From positions 1-46,699 of the forward strand of contig CALFEQ010000057.1 in NCBI GenBank assembly GCA_937949945.1: a stretch of DNA of 46,699 nt. The letters run 5' to 3'. The DNA comes from an uncultured Myxococcales bacterium. GTDB taxonomy: Bacteria; Myxococcota_A; Polyangia; Polyangiales; Polyangiaceae. Position numbers and translations under genes: made by a program. The notes beneath the pieces were generated by a model, which was not told where the DNA came from, made no database searches, and saw only the letters and a list, made by a program, of their open reading frames with translations. Below are positions 17,226-24,797 of this stretch, piece after piece (within the stretch, counting starts at the first letter, position 1; each line of letters begins with the position of its first letter).

Positions 17226-17743
17226 TCGGTGCTGCGTCCGCAGCGCTCGTCGTCGCTTGTGCCGGGTCGCGCGGATCGGGCGTCGCCGTGGGCCTGAGCG
17301 ACAAGCCGGCAGGCGGCCCCACGCTCCGCGACGGCGGCGACGCTGCGCTCCTCGACGGCGCGGCCGCGCTCCCGGCGGGCTATCGCCAGACCTTCACGAA
17401 GATCAACGAGGCGCGGTTCGTCTCGCGCGGGCATGCGCCCGGCCGATGGGAGGTCGACGTCTGGGCGAACGAGATCGCAGCGAAGGCGCTCGCCGAGCGC
17501 GCGCGCGAGGTCCCGGCCGGCGCCGTCGTCGTGCAGGAGCACTACGAGCGCTCCGAGGGCAACGCTCCCGGCCCGGTCATGGTGATGGAGAAGCTTCCCC
17601 CGGGCTCGTCCCCCGAGCACGGCGACTGGCGTTGGGTGGTCGTCGGGTCGAGCGGTCAGCTCGTGCAAGAGGGCGTGATCGAGTCGTGTGCGGGATGCCA
17701 CGACGACGCGCCGATGGACGGGCTCTTCCCGATCGTCGAATGA
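17189..17743 (+). CDS. Cytochrome P460-like c-type heme lipoprotein
   Basis: This is a predicted membrane-anchored mono-heme protein of 184 residues. The GTG at 17189 gives a good signal peptide (DALVRRRRALLIGAASAAL) ending in the lipobox VVAC. Without this start the signal would lack its positive n-region, so I accept a 37-bp overlap with the preceding gene. The mature domain follows the cytochrome P460 pattern: an early YRQTFTKINEARF, an Asn-bearing helix VWANEIAAKAL, central strands PAGAVVVQEHYE and PGPVMVMEKL, and the C-terminal heme motif CAGCHD. Cytochrome P460 proteins oxidise hydroxylamine or bind NO in some bacteria. Many homologues have no known function, and the Lys crosslink cannot be judged here. 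Confidence 0.72.
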   Translation: MDALVRRRRALLIGAASAALVVACAGSRGSGVAVGLSDKPAGGPTLRDGGDAALLDGAAALPAGYRQTFTKINEARFVSRGHAPGRWEVDVWANEIAAKALAERAREVPAGAVVVQEHYERSEGNAPGPVMVMEKLPPGSSPEHGDWRWVVVGSSGQLVQEGVIESCAGCHDDAPMDGLFPIVE

Positions 17744-17756
17744 CGGAGGCGTGTGC

Positions 17757-18623
17757 TCACGCGACGAGGAGCGCCACGACGCCGACGCAGACCACGAGCG
17801 CGAACACCGCCGTCGCGACGACCGCGCCGAAGTACGAGACGCGGAGCGCGCGGCGGGCGCGCTCACCTTCGAGCCGGTAGCACCCGCGGAGGAACGCGGT
17901 CGTCGCTCGGGTGGGCAGCCCGCTCAGCGCGCTCGCGAGCCCGAGCGCCGCGCGAGCGCCTTCCTTCACCGCGACGACGACGGCGCCGATCGGCCCCATG
18001 ACGAGGTCCCAGCCGCAGGCGTAGAGGCCGAACCGCAGCGCACGCGAGCGCGCGCCGCGCGCGCCGTTGCGGGTCGCGCCGACGTCGATCGACAGGCCGT
18101 GCGCCGCGTGGGCCGCCACGAGCAACGCCGCAAAGGCGGGCAGACCGAGGAACACCGCGCGGAGCGCGACGCTGCGCGCCGCCGGGTCGCGGGCCACGTA
18201 CTCGAGGTAGTCGGGCGCGACGATCGCCACGATCGCGACGAGCCCGAGGAACGCGGCGGCGGATGCCAGGAGCTCGCACGCAGCCGCGAAGCGGAGCGCG
18301 GGCATGACGGGACCGTCGGGCAGGAGCTCGAAGAACTCCTCCGCGTTGCGCGTCGTCGAGCGCGCCGTGGACCAGAGGCGCGACAGGACCGGAACGGCGG
18401 GGCGCTCCCAGGCGATGACCGAGACGATACCCGATCGCGAGAGGTTGTCGTTGCAGCCGCCGCAGTCCGCGTCTCCGCAGAACGCGCAGACGACGGTCGC
18501 GGGCACGTCGAGCAGGTCGCCGGTGTCGCGGCTCGACCCGTCGAGCGACTCCCGATCGAGGCGCTCCTCGAGCGAGGGCTCTCGCTCGTACTCGCCGGAT
18601 CGCTGACGTCGTGCGGCCGCCAT
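17757..18623 (-). CDS. Zinc-ribbon membrane protein, possibly Yip1-like
   Basis: From the ATG at 18623 the protein has 288 residues. A cytoplasmic N-terminus carries a four-Cys knuckle (C46-A-F-C49 and C54-G-G-C57) likely to bind zinc. A short segment with Trp and PVPVL precedes the first helix, and EEFFELLPDGPVMPALRFAAA resembles the region that introduces the transmembrane block in bacterial Yip1-family proteins. Four to five hydrophobic helices follow (about 128-150, 168-190, 215-240, 262-285). Yip1-like bacterial proteins are uncharacterised. The gene is convergent with the P460 gene (13-bp gap) and follows another zinc-ribbon membrane protein on the same strand 204 bp away. The Yip1 relation is tentative. 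Confidence 0.6.
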   Translation of the reverse strand: MAAARRQRSGEYEREPSLEERLDRESLDGSSRDTGDLLDVPATVVCAFCGDADCGGCNDNLSRSGIVSVIAWERPAVPVLSRLWSTARSTTRNAEEFFELLPDGPVMPALRFAAACELLASAAAFLGLVAIVAIVAPDYLEYVARDPAARSVALRAVFLGLPAFAALLVAAHAAHGLSIDVGATRNGARGARSRALRFGLYACGWDLVMGPIGAVVVAVKEGARAALGLASALSGLPTRATTAFLRGCYRLEGERARRALRVSYFGAVVATAVFALVVCVGVVALLVA

Positions 18624-18827
18624 GGGAATGAATGCGTGACGAAGAGGCCCGCGCGGCGGGGCGTGCGAGCGGGCATCCGCGCCTCCCCCCACCGAGCCCG
18701 CCGGTCGAAGACCGGCTTCTCTTCGAGCATGGCTCCATCGGGTGCGAAGCGCCAATCGCGCGACCGTACGACAGCGGGACGATGTCAGGCCGACGGCTAC
18801 GACGGCGACCGGAGGCCGCCAGGTCGC

Positions 18828-19454
18828 TCAGTGGAGCGTCTGCCCCTTCGAGGAGCCTCGCCGTACCTCGATGTCGTCGAGCTTGCCGCCGAGGCGGATG
18901 GAGAACGCGATGGCCAGCAGGGAGACGGCCAGCGAGGCCCACATCGGCCAGCCCCACGTGTACTTCACCGGGATGATCGCGCCCTTGGGCGGCTTGGCGA
19001 GGAGCACCGCGATCGCGACGGCAGGGACGGCGCTCAGGAAGGCGGCGGCCACGCGCGCACCTCGCATCTGGACGATCGAGCGCCGGCTCAGCACGGTCGG
19101 CACGAGCACGACCCACGCAGCGCAGACGCCCCAGAGCCACCCGATCCGCTCGTGCGCCAAGTCGAAGGCCGACTTGGTGTCGATGTAGGGCATCGTCAGC
19201 CGCACCCAGGGGAGGAAGAAGAGCACGAGCCCGACGATCCCGAGCGCCGCGAGCGGCCCCTTGCCACGGCCGAGGTAGGACAGAGGCAGCGGCTCGAGCT
19301 CCGGCGCGGTGGGGACCCCGGCCTCGTCGTGCATGGCGTCGATCGAGGGCGGGAGCTTGTGGAGCTGGGTGAGCGCCATCCCACAGACGGGGCAGGCCTT
19401 CGCTTCGCCCTCTTCGAACAGCTCTCGGCAGAAAGGACAGGCGAGCAGGCCCAC
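18828..19454 (-). CDS. Zinc-ribbon membrane protein, unknown function
   Basis: I chose a GTG start at 19454, giving 208 residues. The frame is open further upstream, but that part overlaps the oppositely oriented dehydratase gene and has no domain character. The protein starts directly with a rubredoxin-like zinc ribbon, CPFCRELF...KACPVCG (first 30 residues). A polar stretch leads to four transmembrane helices (GPLAALGIVGLVLFFLPWV; IGWLWGVCAAWVVLVPTVL; VAAAFLSAVPAVAIAVLLA; PMWASLAVSLLAIAFSIRL). The C-terminus is charged and cytoplasmic. I do not recognise the family. It probably shares a transcript with the next zinc-ribbon membrane protein. Confidence 0.65.
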   Translation of the reverse strand: MGLLACPFCRELFEEGEAKACPVCGMALTQLHKLPPSIDAMHDEAGVPTAPELEPLPLSYLGRGKGPLAALGIVGLVLFFLPWVRLTMPYIDTKSAFDLAHERIGWLWGVCAAWVVLVPTVLSRRSIVQMRGARVAAAFLSAVPAVAIAVLLAKPPKGAIIPVKYTWGWPMWASLAVSLLAIAFSIRLGGKLDDIEVRRGSSKGQTLH

Positions 19455-19570
19455 GCGACGAGCATAGCCTCTGGCGCCGGGCAGGCGATCGATGCGGTTC
19501 ACCCCCGCTCGGACAGCCGCCGGGCCGTCGAGTTCCCGGGCCGCGTCGGGCACGTGGTAGGGGTTGGCCC

Positions 19571-19861
19571 ATGGGACGACCCGACAAGCTGGAACCCGCC
19601 GTCGTGGACGAGTGGCTCGCGAAGCACCCCTCTTGGGCACGGGAGGGGGACACCCTCGTTCGGACGGTGAAGCTGCCGGACTTCGCGGCCGCGCTCGCGT
19701 TCGCGGTTCGCCTCGGGATGCTCGCCGAAAAGCGTAATCACCACCCGGATATCCTGATCGGGTGGGGCAAGGCCCGGGTGTGCTGGACCACCCACGACGC
19801 AGGCGGGATTACGCAGCTCGACCTCGACCTCGCGGAGGCCACCGACACCCTGGTCGCATGA
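19571..19861 (+). CDS. phhB: Pterin-4a-carbinolamine dehydratase
   Basis: This small enzyme dehydrates 4a-hydroxytetrahydrobiopterin, recycling the pterin cofactor of aromatic amino acid hydroxylases. At 96 residues it has normal family length. The signature reads EKRNHHPDI...WGKARVCWTTHDAGGITQLD, keeping the paired His-His-Pro, the downstream Trp and His, and the terminal Asp that define the active site. The start is the ATG at 19571. No phenylalanine hydroxylase gene is adjacent, so the local context does not reveal its partner. It lies 90 bp upstream of the RNase III gene on the same strand. The gene name follows the bacterial homologue. Confidence 0.88.
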   Translation: MGRPDKLEPAVVDEWLAKHPSWAREGDTLVRTVKLPDFAAALAFAVRLGMLAEKRNHHPDILIGWGKARVCWTTHDAGGITQLDLDLAEATDTLVA

Positions 19862-19951
19862 CGCCCGCCGTCCCGCGGCCCCGGGCCCGAGCTCGTCCGG
19901 GACGCACGCAGGACTTGCTTCTCAGACGTGTAGGTTGCATGTAACGGGTGA

Positions 19952-20752
19952 GTGACCGCTCGTGAGAACGACCTGCTCGCGGCGCGCGCACGCCTGAAGG
20001 CGCGGCTCATCGACATCGTCGGCGAAGGGGAGATCCCTCGCTTCGACGAGGCGCTCACGCATCCGAGCTACGCCAACGAGTCGAGCGAGCCGGACAACCA
20101 GCGGCTCGAGTTCCTCGGAGACGCCGTGCTCGGGCTCTGCGTCAGCGAGATGCTCACGCGCGAGCGGCCGGAGGCCGACGAGGGCGCCCTGACCCGGATG
20201 CGAAGCGCGCTCGTCAACGCCGAGGCGCTCGCCCTCTGGGCTCGGGCGGAGTCGATCGGCGATGCGATCGCGCTCGGCAAGGGCGCCCGCGCGGGCTCGG
20301 AGCGGGAGCAGACGAACGTGCTCGCGGATGCCGTCGAGGCGCTCGTGGCGTGCGTCTACGAGGCCCGGGGGCTCGAGGGGGCCCGCCGGCTGGTCGAGCA
20401 CGTCGTGCGGGAGCCGATGCAGGAGGCCGCCCGGCTCGGCACCCGCGATCCGAAGAGCCTGCTCCAGGAGCAGGTGCAGGCGCGCGGGCTCCCGGCGCCG
20501 ACGTACCGCGTCCGCGGCATGCGCGGGCCGCAGCACGACCCCACGTTCGAGGTGGAGGTCATCGTCGGCGACCAGGTCGCCGGCACGGGCGAAGGCCGTT
20601 CGAAGCGCCTCGCAGAGCGCGCCGCCGCCCTCGCGGCGCTCGCGAAGGAGAACGAGCAGGCCAAGCAGAACGAGCAGGCCGACGCGACGAAGACTAACGC
20701 GACGGCTCCGGCTTCTTCGGGCTCGTCGTCGGGATCGAACGAGAAACGCTGA
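19952..20752 (+). CDS. rnc: Ribonuclease III
   Basis: This double-strand-specific endoribonuclease matures rRNA and degrades sense-antisense duplexes. The catalytic domain has the signature NQRLEFLGDAVL with E53 and D57, and the second acidic pair D126/E129 in NVLADAVEALVACVYEARG. A double-stranded RNA-binding domain follows (about 165-232: DPKSLLQEQVQARG to RLAERAAALAALA). An Asn/Gln/Ser-rich tail of about 30 residues is extra compared with the usual 220-230-residue enzyme. The start is a GTG at 19952. The last 59 bp of the gene overlap, tail to tail, the end of the parvulin gene on the other strand. The two transcripts would therefore be complementary and could form an RNase III substrate. 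Confidence 0.95.
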   Translation: MTARENDLLAARARLKARLIDIVGEGEIPRFDEALTHPSYANESSEPDNQRLEFLGDAVLGLCVSEMLTRERPEADEGALTRMRSALVNAEALALWARAESIGDAIALGKGARAGSEREQTNVLADAVEALVACVYEARGLEGARRLVEHVVREPMQEAARLGTRDPKSLLQEQVQARGLPAPTYRVRGMRGPQHDPTFEVEVIVGDQVAGTGEGRSKRLAERAAALAALAKENEQAKQNEQADATKTNATAPASSGSSSGSNEKR

Positions 20753-21728
20753 TCCCCGCGTCGAGGGGCGGCAGCTCGATGATCTTGAGCAAGTCCGCAT
20801 TCACGTCGCGGACGTGCTTCGCGCGGAGCTCCTCGATGAGCTTCTTCTCGGCGGCCTCGGTGCGCTCGCGGAAGAGCGTCGTCCGGATCTGCGCCGTCGC
20901 CTCCTCGAGCGTGCGCTTCGTCGCCGGAACCGTCGTCCGACGCCAAACGACGGCGAAGCCCTCGGCCTCGGGCACCGGGCGAGGGACCAGGTCGCCGTCC
21001 TTCACTTCGGCGACCGCTCGAAGGAGGCCGGGGTCGACCTTCAAGCCGGCCTCGTTGCTCGTGCCGTCCGGCGCGACGAACCCGAGGTTGCCGCCGCGCA
21101 TGTTCGTGGCCTTGTCGATGCTGTGCTGACGAGCGAGGTCGTTCCACTTCTGGATCGTGAGCTCGCGCCGAGCTTGCTCGAGCACCGACTCGGCCTCTTC
21201 TTGCGTCTTGCAGAGGATCCGCCAGAGGTTCACGCGCTCGGGAGAGTCGAAGCGCGAGCGGTTCTCCTCGTAGTACTTGGCGACGTCCTCCATCGGTATC
21301 GAGGCCGGAGAGAGCCCGACGCGCAGCGCGCGGAGCGTGGCCGTGCTCTTCGCCCGCTGGAGCTGGTGCTTCGTCGGCAGCTTCTCGTGCAGCTTTCGCT
21401 GCTCCGCGGCCACCCCGAGCAAGAGGTCGCGGATGATGACCTGCTCGACGTACGCCTTGACGATCTCGTCGCGCGACGCCCCGAAGGTCGCGATCTGGAA
21501 CGGAGGGATCTCCGCGAGGCGGTCCTCGATCTCGCCGACCGTGACGGTCCGTCCCTCCACGGTCACGGCGACCTTCGCGCGCCGCTCCGCGTCTTCCGCC
21601 GCTCGCGCATCGGCCGTCCCGGCGTCCGGCGCAGCTCGCGACGGGCTGCTCGTGACGACCGAGCCGACGAGCGCGACCGCGACGAGGCGCGACAGGATGG
21701 GCTTTCGGCGGCGAGCGTCGTGCGGCAC
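20694..21728 (-). CDS. SurA/PpiC-type parvulin peptidyl-prolyl isomerase
   Basis: This predicted periplasmic foldase has 344 residues with a Sec-type signal peptide (GTG start at 21728; PILSRLVAVALVGSVVTSSPSRA). A SurA-like N-terminal helical chaperone region (TVGEIEDRLAEIPPF...VKAYVEQVIIRDLLL) precedes the parvulin domain at about 150-265. Landmarks are VNLWRILCKTQEEAESVLEQ, FNDLARQHS-like WNDLARQHSIDKATNMRGGNLGFV, and FAVVWRRTTVPA at the closing strand. A charged C-terminal helix region continues to the end (EATAQIRTTLFRERTEAAEKKLIEEL). The 3' end overlaps rnc by 59 bp in convergent orientation. A second, distinct PpiC-type gene is at 29876-30829. Confidence 0.83.
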   Translation of the reverse strand: MPHDARRRKPILSRLVAVALVGSVVTSSPSRAAPDAGTADARAAEDAERRAKVAVTVEGRTVTVGEIEDRLAEIPPFQIATFGASRDEIVKAYVEQVIIRDLLLGVAAEQRKLHEKLPTKHQLQRAKSTATLRALRVGLSPASIPMEDVAKYYEENRSRFDSPERVNLWRILCKTQEEAESVLEQARRELTIQKWNDLARQHSIDKATNMRGGNLGFVAPDGTSNEAGLKVDPGLLRAVAEVKDGDLVPRPVPEAEGFAVVWRRTTVPATKRTLEEATAQIRTTLFRERTEAAEKKLIEELRAKHVRDVNADLLKIIELPPLDAGISVSRSIPTTSPKKPEPSR

Positions 21729-21761
21729 GGGGAAACCGTTAGCATACCTGGGCTGCGCCAG

Positions 21762-21789
21762 TCCTCGGTCCTCAGTCCTCAGTCCTCAG
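21762..21789. repeat. Heptamer tandem array D1 (TCCTCGG, TCCTCAG x3)
   Basis: Four units of the TCCTCAG family lie 33 bp upstream of the parvulin gene start. They use the same units as 15104-15173. Confidence 0.9.
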
Positions 21790-21910
21790 CAAGGAATTAC
21801 GGGCCACCCAGCCGTCCTCGAAGGCGTCCGGCAGCCCCCGTTACCGAACGGGCGCGAGGCCAAAAAGAACCGTCATCCATCGCCAGAGGCGCGCCGGCGC
21901 GCCTCACGCC

Positions 21911-21929
21911 GAGGCCCGAGGCCCGAGTC
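21911..21929. repeat. Short heptamer array D2 (GAGGCCC x2 plus partial)
   Basis: Two GAGGCCC units and a partial GAGTC run directly into the stop codon of the next minus-strand gene (21930-21932). It resembles the TCGGGCC units at 9716 in reverse complement and is the fourth array abutting a stop codon. Confidence 0.7.
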
Positions 21930-22439
21930 CTACGAACGTTTCCGGCCCCGCTTCGTCGCGTCCCCGAGCACGCCCGCCTGGCGCAGCACGTCCTCACCGA
22001 TGCCGACGAAGCGGTAGACCTCCGGCCGGAAGCTGTAGGCACGGTGCAGGCGCTCGACGACGCCCACGATCGCCTCCGGCGCCACGGGGCTCTTCTTCAC
22101 CTTGGTGACCTTGCGGATCGAGCTGAGCGGCTCGCCGAGGTCCATCAGCTCTTGCACGCGCTGCAGGATGTCGAGTGGCTTCAGCTCGCGCGTGCCGCGT
22201 GCCTTGTTGGTCTCGAGCTCCTTCAAGAGGCGCTGGCGGCGCTTCTCGGTGCGTCCGTCGAGCTTGTGCGCGGCCGCGCCGCGGCCGCCGAGGATGTCGT
22301 TGAAGACGCGCGCCACCCGGCGTTTCTCGATCGCCTCGGGGCTGCCCCGGCGGTTCGGCGGGCGCGAGCGTCCGGTTTCGACCTTCTCGTCGGGTCGGGC
22401 GTTTTTTCCGATCTTCGAACGCGGCTTCGCCGACGCCAT
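21930..22439 (-). CDS. Small basic protein, unknown function
   Basis: This 169-residue protein is very rich in Lys and Arg (predicted pI above 10) and has no signal peptide or membrane segment. The first 40 residues are low-complexity and basic (KPRSKIGKNARPDEKVETGRSRPPNRR). The remainder looks helical: EAIEKRRVARVFNDILGG, EKRRQRLLKELETNK, LKPLDILQRVQELMDLGEPLSSIRKVTKV, PEAIVGVVERLHRAYSF. The helix-turn pattern in the last segments and the charge suggest nucleic acid binding, but I recognise no domain. The start is the ATG at 22439, with a promoter-like TTGACA-17-TAGCGT just upstream that would give an almost leaderless mRNA. Confidence 0.65.
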   Translation of the reverse strand: MASAKPRSKIGKNARPDEKVETGRSRPPNRRGSPEAIEKRRVARVFNDILGGRGAAAHKLDGRTEKRRQRLLKELETNKARGTRELKPLDILQRVQELMDLGEPLSSIRKVTKVKKSPVAPEAIVGVVERLHRAYSFRPEVYRFVGIGEDVLRQAGVLGDATKRGRKRS

Positions 22440-22448
22440 CCGACTCGA

Positions 22449-22477
22449 ACGCTACGGCGGTCAAATCGGTATGTCAA
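22449..22477 (-). promoter_or_regulatory. Candidate sigma-70-type promoter, nearly leaderless
   Basis: On the minus strand a perfect TTGACA (22477-22472) is followed by a 17-bp spacer and TAGCGT (22454-22449, 3 of 6 to TATAAT). Transcription would begin within a few bases of the ATG at 22439. The surrounding AT-rich patch (22455-22520) is unusual for this sequence. Confidence 0.45.
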
Positions 22478-22662
22478 CTTGCGCACACTCCTCATCAAAT
22501 CTCCATCCTCAAATCGGCATCCGCGCGGCGACCGGCCGGCGTCCACCGGACATCTACGCGGCTCCTGCCCACGCGTATTTCGCCGATCTTCGAGGCGGTC
22601 GCGGCCCGACAAACCGGCTTTTTCCGAGGTGCCGTCGCCGTGGCGCGCGGACCGCGCGGAGA

Positions 22663-23976
22663 TCACGGGCCCGCGCAGCGAGACTCGGCGATCGAGATCG
22701 CGAGCACGGCCGCGGCGATGAGCACGAGCGGCCACGCTCGGACGAAGAACTCCCGGATGCTCGCGCCGAAGGACGTGACGGTCCGGCGGGCCGCCTCCGT
22801 GCGTCCGACGACGCGCAGCGCCTCGCGATCGATCTCCGCGCGCTCTTCCTCGTCCATCGGATCGTGGCCGCGGAGGAAGTAGAGGTGATGCTCGAGCTCG
22901 TGCTCGATCGTCTCGCGAAGCTCGGCTTCCCAATCGAAGGGCCCTTCCTCGCGGGCGATCGCCTCGAACGTGCGATAGTAGATGGTCACCGTCGGCGGCC
23001 GCGTCGGCACGAGCGCGCCGGGCGGCGGCGGCGGCAGGTATGAGCCGAGCAGCGGCTCGCCGCCGTCGTCCACGGCGGGTACTCCGCTCTCGACCACGAG
23101 CTCGACCTTCTCTCCCGGGATCTCTGCGATGAGCGGCTCGGCGATGGCGTGTGCCATCTCCACGAACTCTTCGAGCGGAGGCAGCGGCGGATGCTTCGCG
23201 CCCTCCGCCGCGGCAGGCCGGCTCGGCGCAGAGAGGGCGAACTCGCGGAAGGAAGGCGCGTCGATCGTGTTGCGCGCCTTGCACTTCGGGCAGAAGACGT
23301 CCGCGCCGAGGCGCAGCGGATAGTGCGCCTCGAGGAAGACGTCCGTGACCGAGGCGAGCGCGTCGTCGTCGCATTCCTGCAGCGCTCGCGCGATCCGCTC
23401 CGGATCGGACACGGGGCCGAGCGCCCGAATCCCCATGGCGCGGACCACCTCGGCGTCGATGTCGAGCACCTCCTTCCCGAGCGCGGCGAAGAGCGGCATC
23501 GCCTCGCGGACCGTGCGCGGCTCGAGCGTCACCGTCCGTGCCTGACGGACGCGGCCGAGCGGCACCGGGTGCGTGATCTCGAGGGGGACGCCGAGCTCCG
23601 CCGTCCGATCGAGCTCCGGATCGTCGATCTCGCCGTCGACCCAAGGTCCGATCTCGAGCCGCTCGCAAGGTCGCGCGACGAGCCGCTCACCGCAGTTGTG
23701 GCAATCGAAGTCGACCTCGTCCTCGTGGAGGAGCCCCGCCTTGGTCGCCACGGCGCGCAGGACGTGGAAGTCGGCGAGCGGCAGGTCGCGGACGTCGACG
23801 GCCTTCTTGTCGCGCTCGATCTTCACTTCGCGATCGAAGAGCTCGATCGCGTCCGAGAAGATCGGAGCGCCGTGCGCCGGCGGCTCGACGGGACGCGGGC
23901 TCTCCTCCCTCGGGCGCAAGACGACCCGAGCTCCGCTCGGCAGTGTCAGCTTTCGCGGGAGCGTGCGGGAGGACAT
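22663..23976 (-). CDS. Zinc-ribbon / zincin-motif tail-anchored membrane protein
   Basis: The 437-residue protein combines features I cannot place in one named family. The N-terminal part has FHVLRAVATKAGLLHEDEVDFDC followed by a four-Cys-like element (C92, C95, C104). A second CxxC (C229-PKC232) comes mid-protein. At 359-372 it reads HELEHHLYFLRGHD, an HExxH zinc-peptidase core followed by a downstream Gly-x-Asp, preceded by an acidic helix. A single transmembrane helix (about 413-431, AWPLVLIAAAVLAISIA) closes the protein, so it should be tail-anchored with the bulk in the cytoplasm. It lies 6 bp downstream of the transporter gene in the same operon. A membrane-tethered metalloprotease is likely, but peptidase activity is inferred from the motif alone. 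Confidence 0.6.
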   Translation of the reverse strand: MSSRTLPRKLTLPSGARVVLRPREESPRPVEPPAHGAPIFSDAIELFDREVKIERDKKAVDVRDLPLADFHVLRAVATKAGLLHEDEVDFDCHNCGERLVARPCERLEIGPWVDGEIDDPELDRTAELGVPLEITHPVPLGRVRQARTVTLEPRTVREAMPLFAALGKEVLDIDAEVVRAMGIRALGPVSDPERIARALQECDDDALASVTDVFLEAHYPLRLGADVFCPKCKARNTIDAPSFREFALSAPSRPAAAEGAKHPPLPPLEEFVEMAHAIAEPLIAEIPGEKVELVVESGVPAVDDGGEPLLGSYLPPPPPGALVPTRPPTVTIYYRTFEAIAREEGPFDWEAELRETIEHELEHHLYFLRGHDPMDEEERAEIDREALRVVGRTEAARRTVTSFGASIREFFVRAWPLVLIAAAVLAISIAESRCAGP

Positions 23977-23982
23977 GGTCGG

Positions 23983-24753
23983 TCACGGAGAGGGCGGGTG
24001 CCCCTTTCTTCCACGCTGCTCGTGGGCCTCCGGCTGGATCGCGAGCACCCGTACGACGAAGGTATGGATCGCGTAGATGGCGGGCGTGAGCGCGACCGCG
24101 ACGAACAGCTTTATCCCGTACTCCCGCGCGATCTTCGCGAACACCCACGACCAACGGTCGGCGGGCGACATCTTGCCCAAGAACGAGCTCGGATCGGCCG
24201 CCGCGGTCCAGACCCAGAACACGACATTGATCACGACCGTGTCGACGATCTGACTGAGGAGCGTCGACCCGGTGGCGCGCAGCCACAGGTGCCGTGACTG
24301 CGTCAGCGCCTTCCAGAACTGGAAGACGTGGATGTCGAGAAACTGACCGAGCAGGTACGCCAGCATCGACGCGACGAAGAGCTGCGCGCTCCCGCCGAAG
24401 ATCTTGTCGAACTCGGCCTGCGTGAAGTACGTCGACTCGTGCGGCGGAAGCGCGGTCGAGAGCTGGAGGATGACCCACGCGAGGACCGCCATCGCGAAGC
24501 CGAGCCACGTGATGAAGCGCGCGCCGCGCCGACCGTAGAAGTCGTTGACGACGTCGGTGAGCAGGAACGTCACCGGGAAGGGGATGATGCCGACCGAGAT
24601 CGGTCCGAGCGGCGTCGGGATCGTCTTGCCGCCGATCACGTCGCCCAGGAGGAGGCACGAGACGAAGACGGCGGCGAGGCAGACGAAGAGCTTGTGGCTC
24701 GCGGTCATGCCCGCGAACCTCGTGCGCTCCTCGACGGGGCGGACGGATGCCAT
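23983..24753 (-). CDS. yhhQ: Queuosine precursor transporter, YhhQ/VUT family
   Basis: This integral membrane protein (256 residues) belongs to the vitamin-uptake-transporter family whose E. coli member YhhQ imports preQ0/preQ1. Matching landmarks are VTFLLTDVVNDFYGRRGARFI in the first third, SMLAYLLGQFLDIHVFQFWKALTQSRHLWLRATGSTLLSQIVDTVVINVVFW in the middle, and a late YGIKLFVAVALTPAIYAIHTFVV helix. Six hydrophobic segments can be counted. I chose the ATG at 24753. An internal ATG at 24708 would also leave the first helix intact, so the exact N-terminus is uncertain. It sits between a histidine kinase gene (44 bp upstream) and the zincin-motif gene. No queuosine synthesis gene is visible here. 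Confidence 0.85.
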   Translation of the reverse strand: MASVRPVEERTRFAGMTASHKLFVCLAAVFVSCLLLGDVIGGKTIPTPLGPISVGIIPFPVTFLLTDVVNDFYGRRGARFITWLGFAMAVLAWVILQLSTALPPHESTYFTQAEFDKIFGGSAQLFVASMLAYLLGQFLDIHVFQFWKALTQSRHLWLRATGSTLLSQIVDTVVINVVFWVWTAAADPSSFLGKMSPADRWSWVFAKIAREYGIKLFVAVALTPAIYAIHTFVVRVLAIQPEAHEQRGRKGHPPSP

Positions 24754-24797
24754 TGCGGGCCGGACTATCGCACTTGGAGGCCGCCCCTCCAAAGAAC

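Noticed and set aside
19455..19640. N-terminal extension of the zinc-ribbon membrane protein
   Set aside because: It would overlap the pterin dehydratase gene on the other strand and has no domain character. The GTG at 19454 places the zinc ribbon at the N-terminus.
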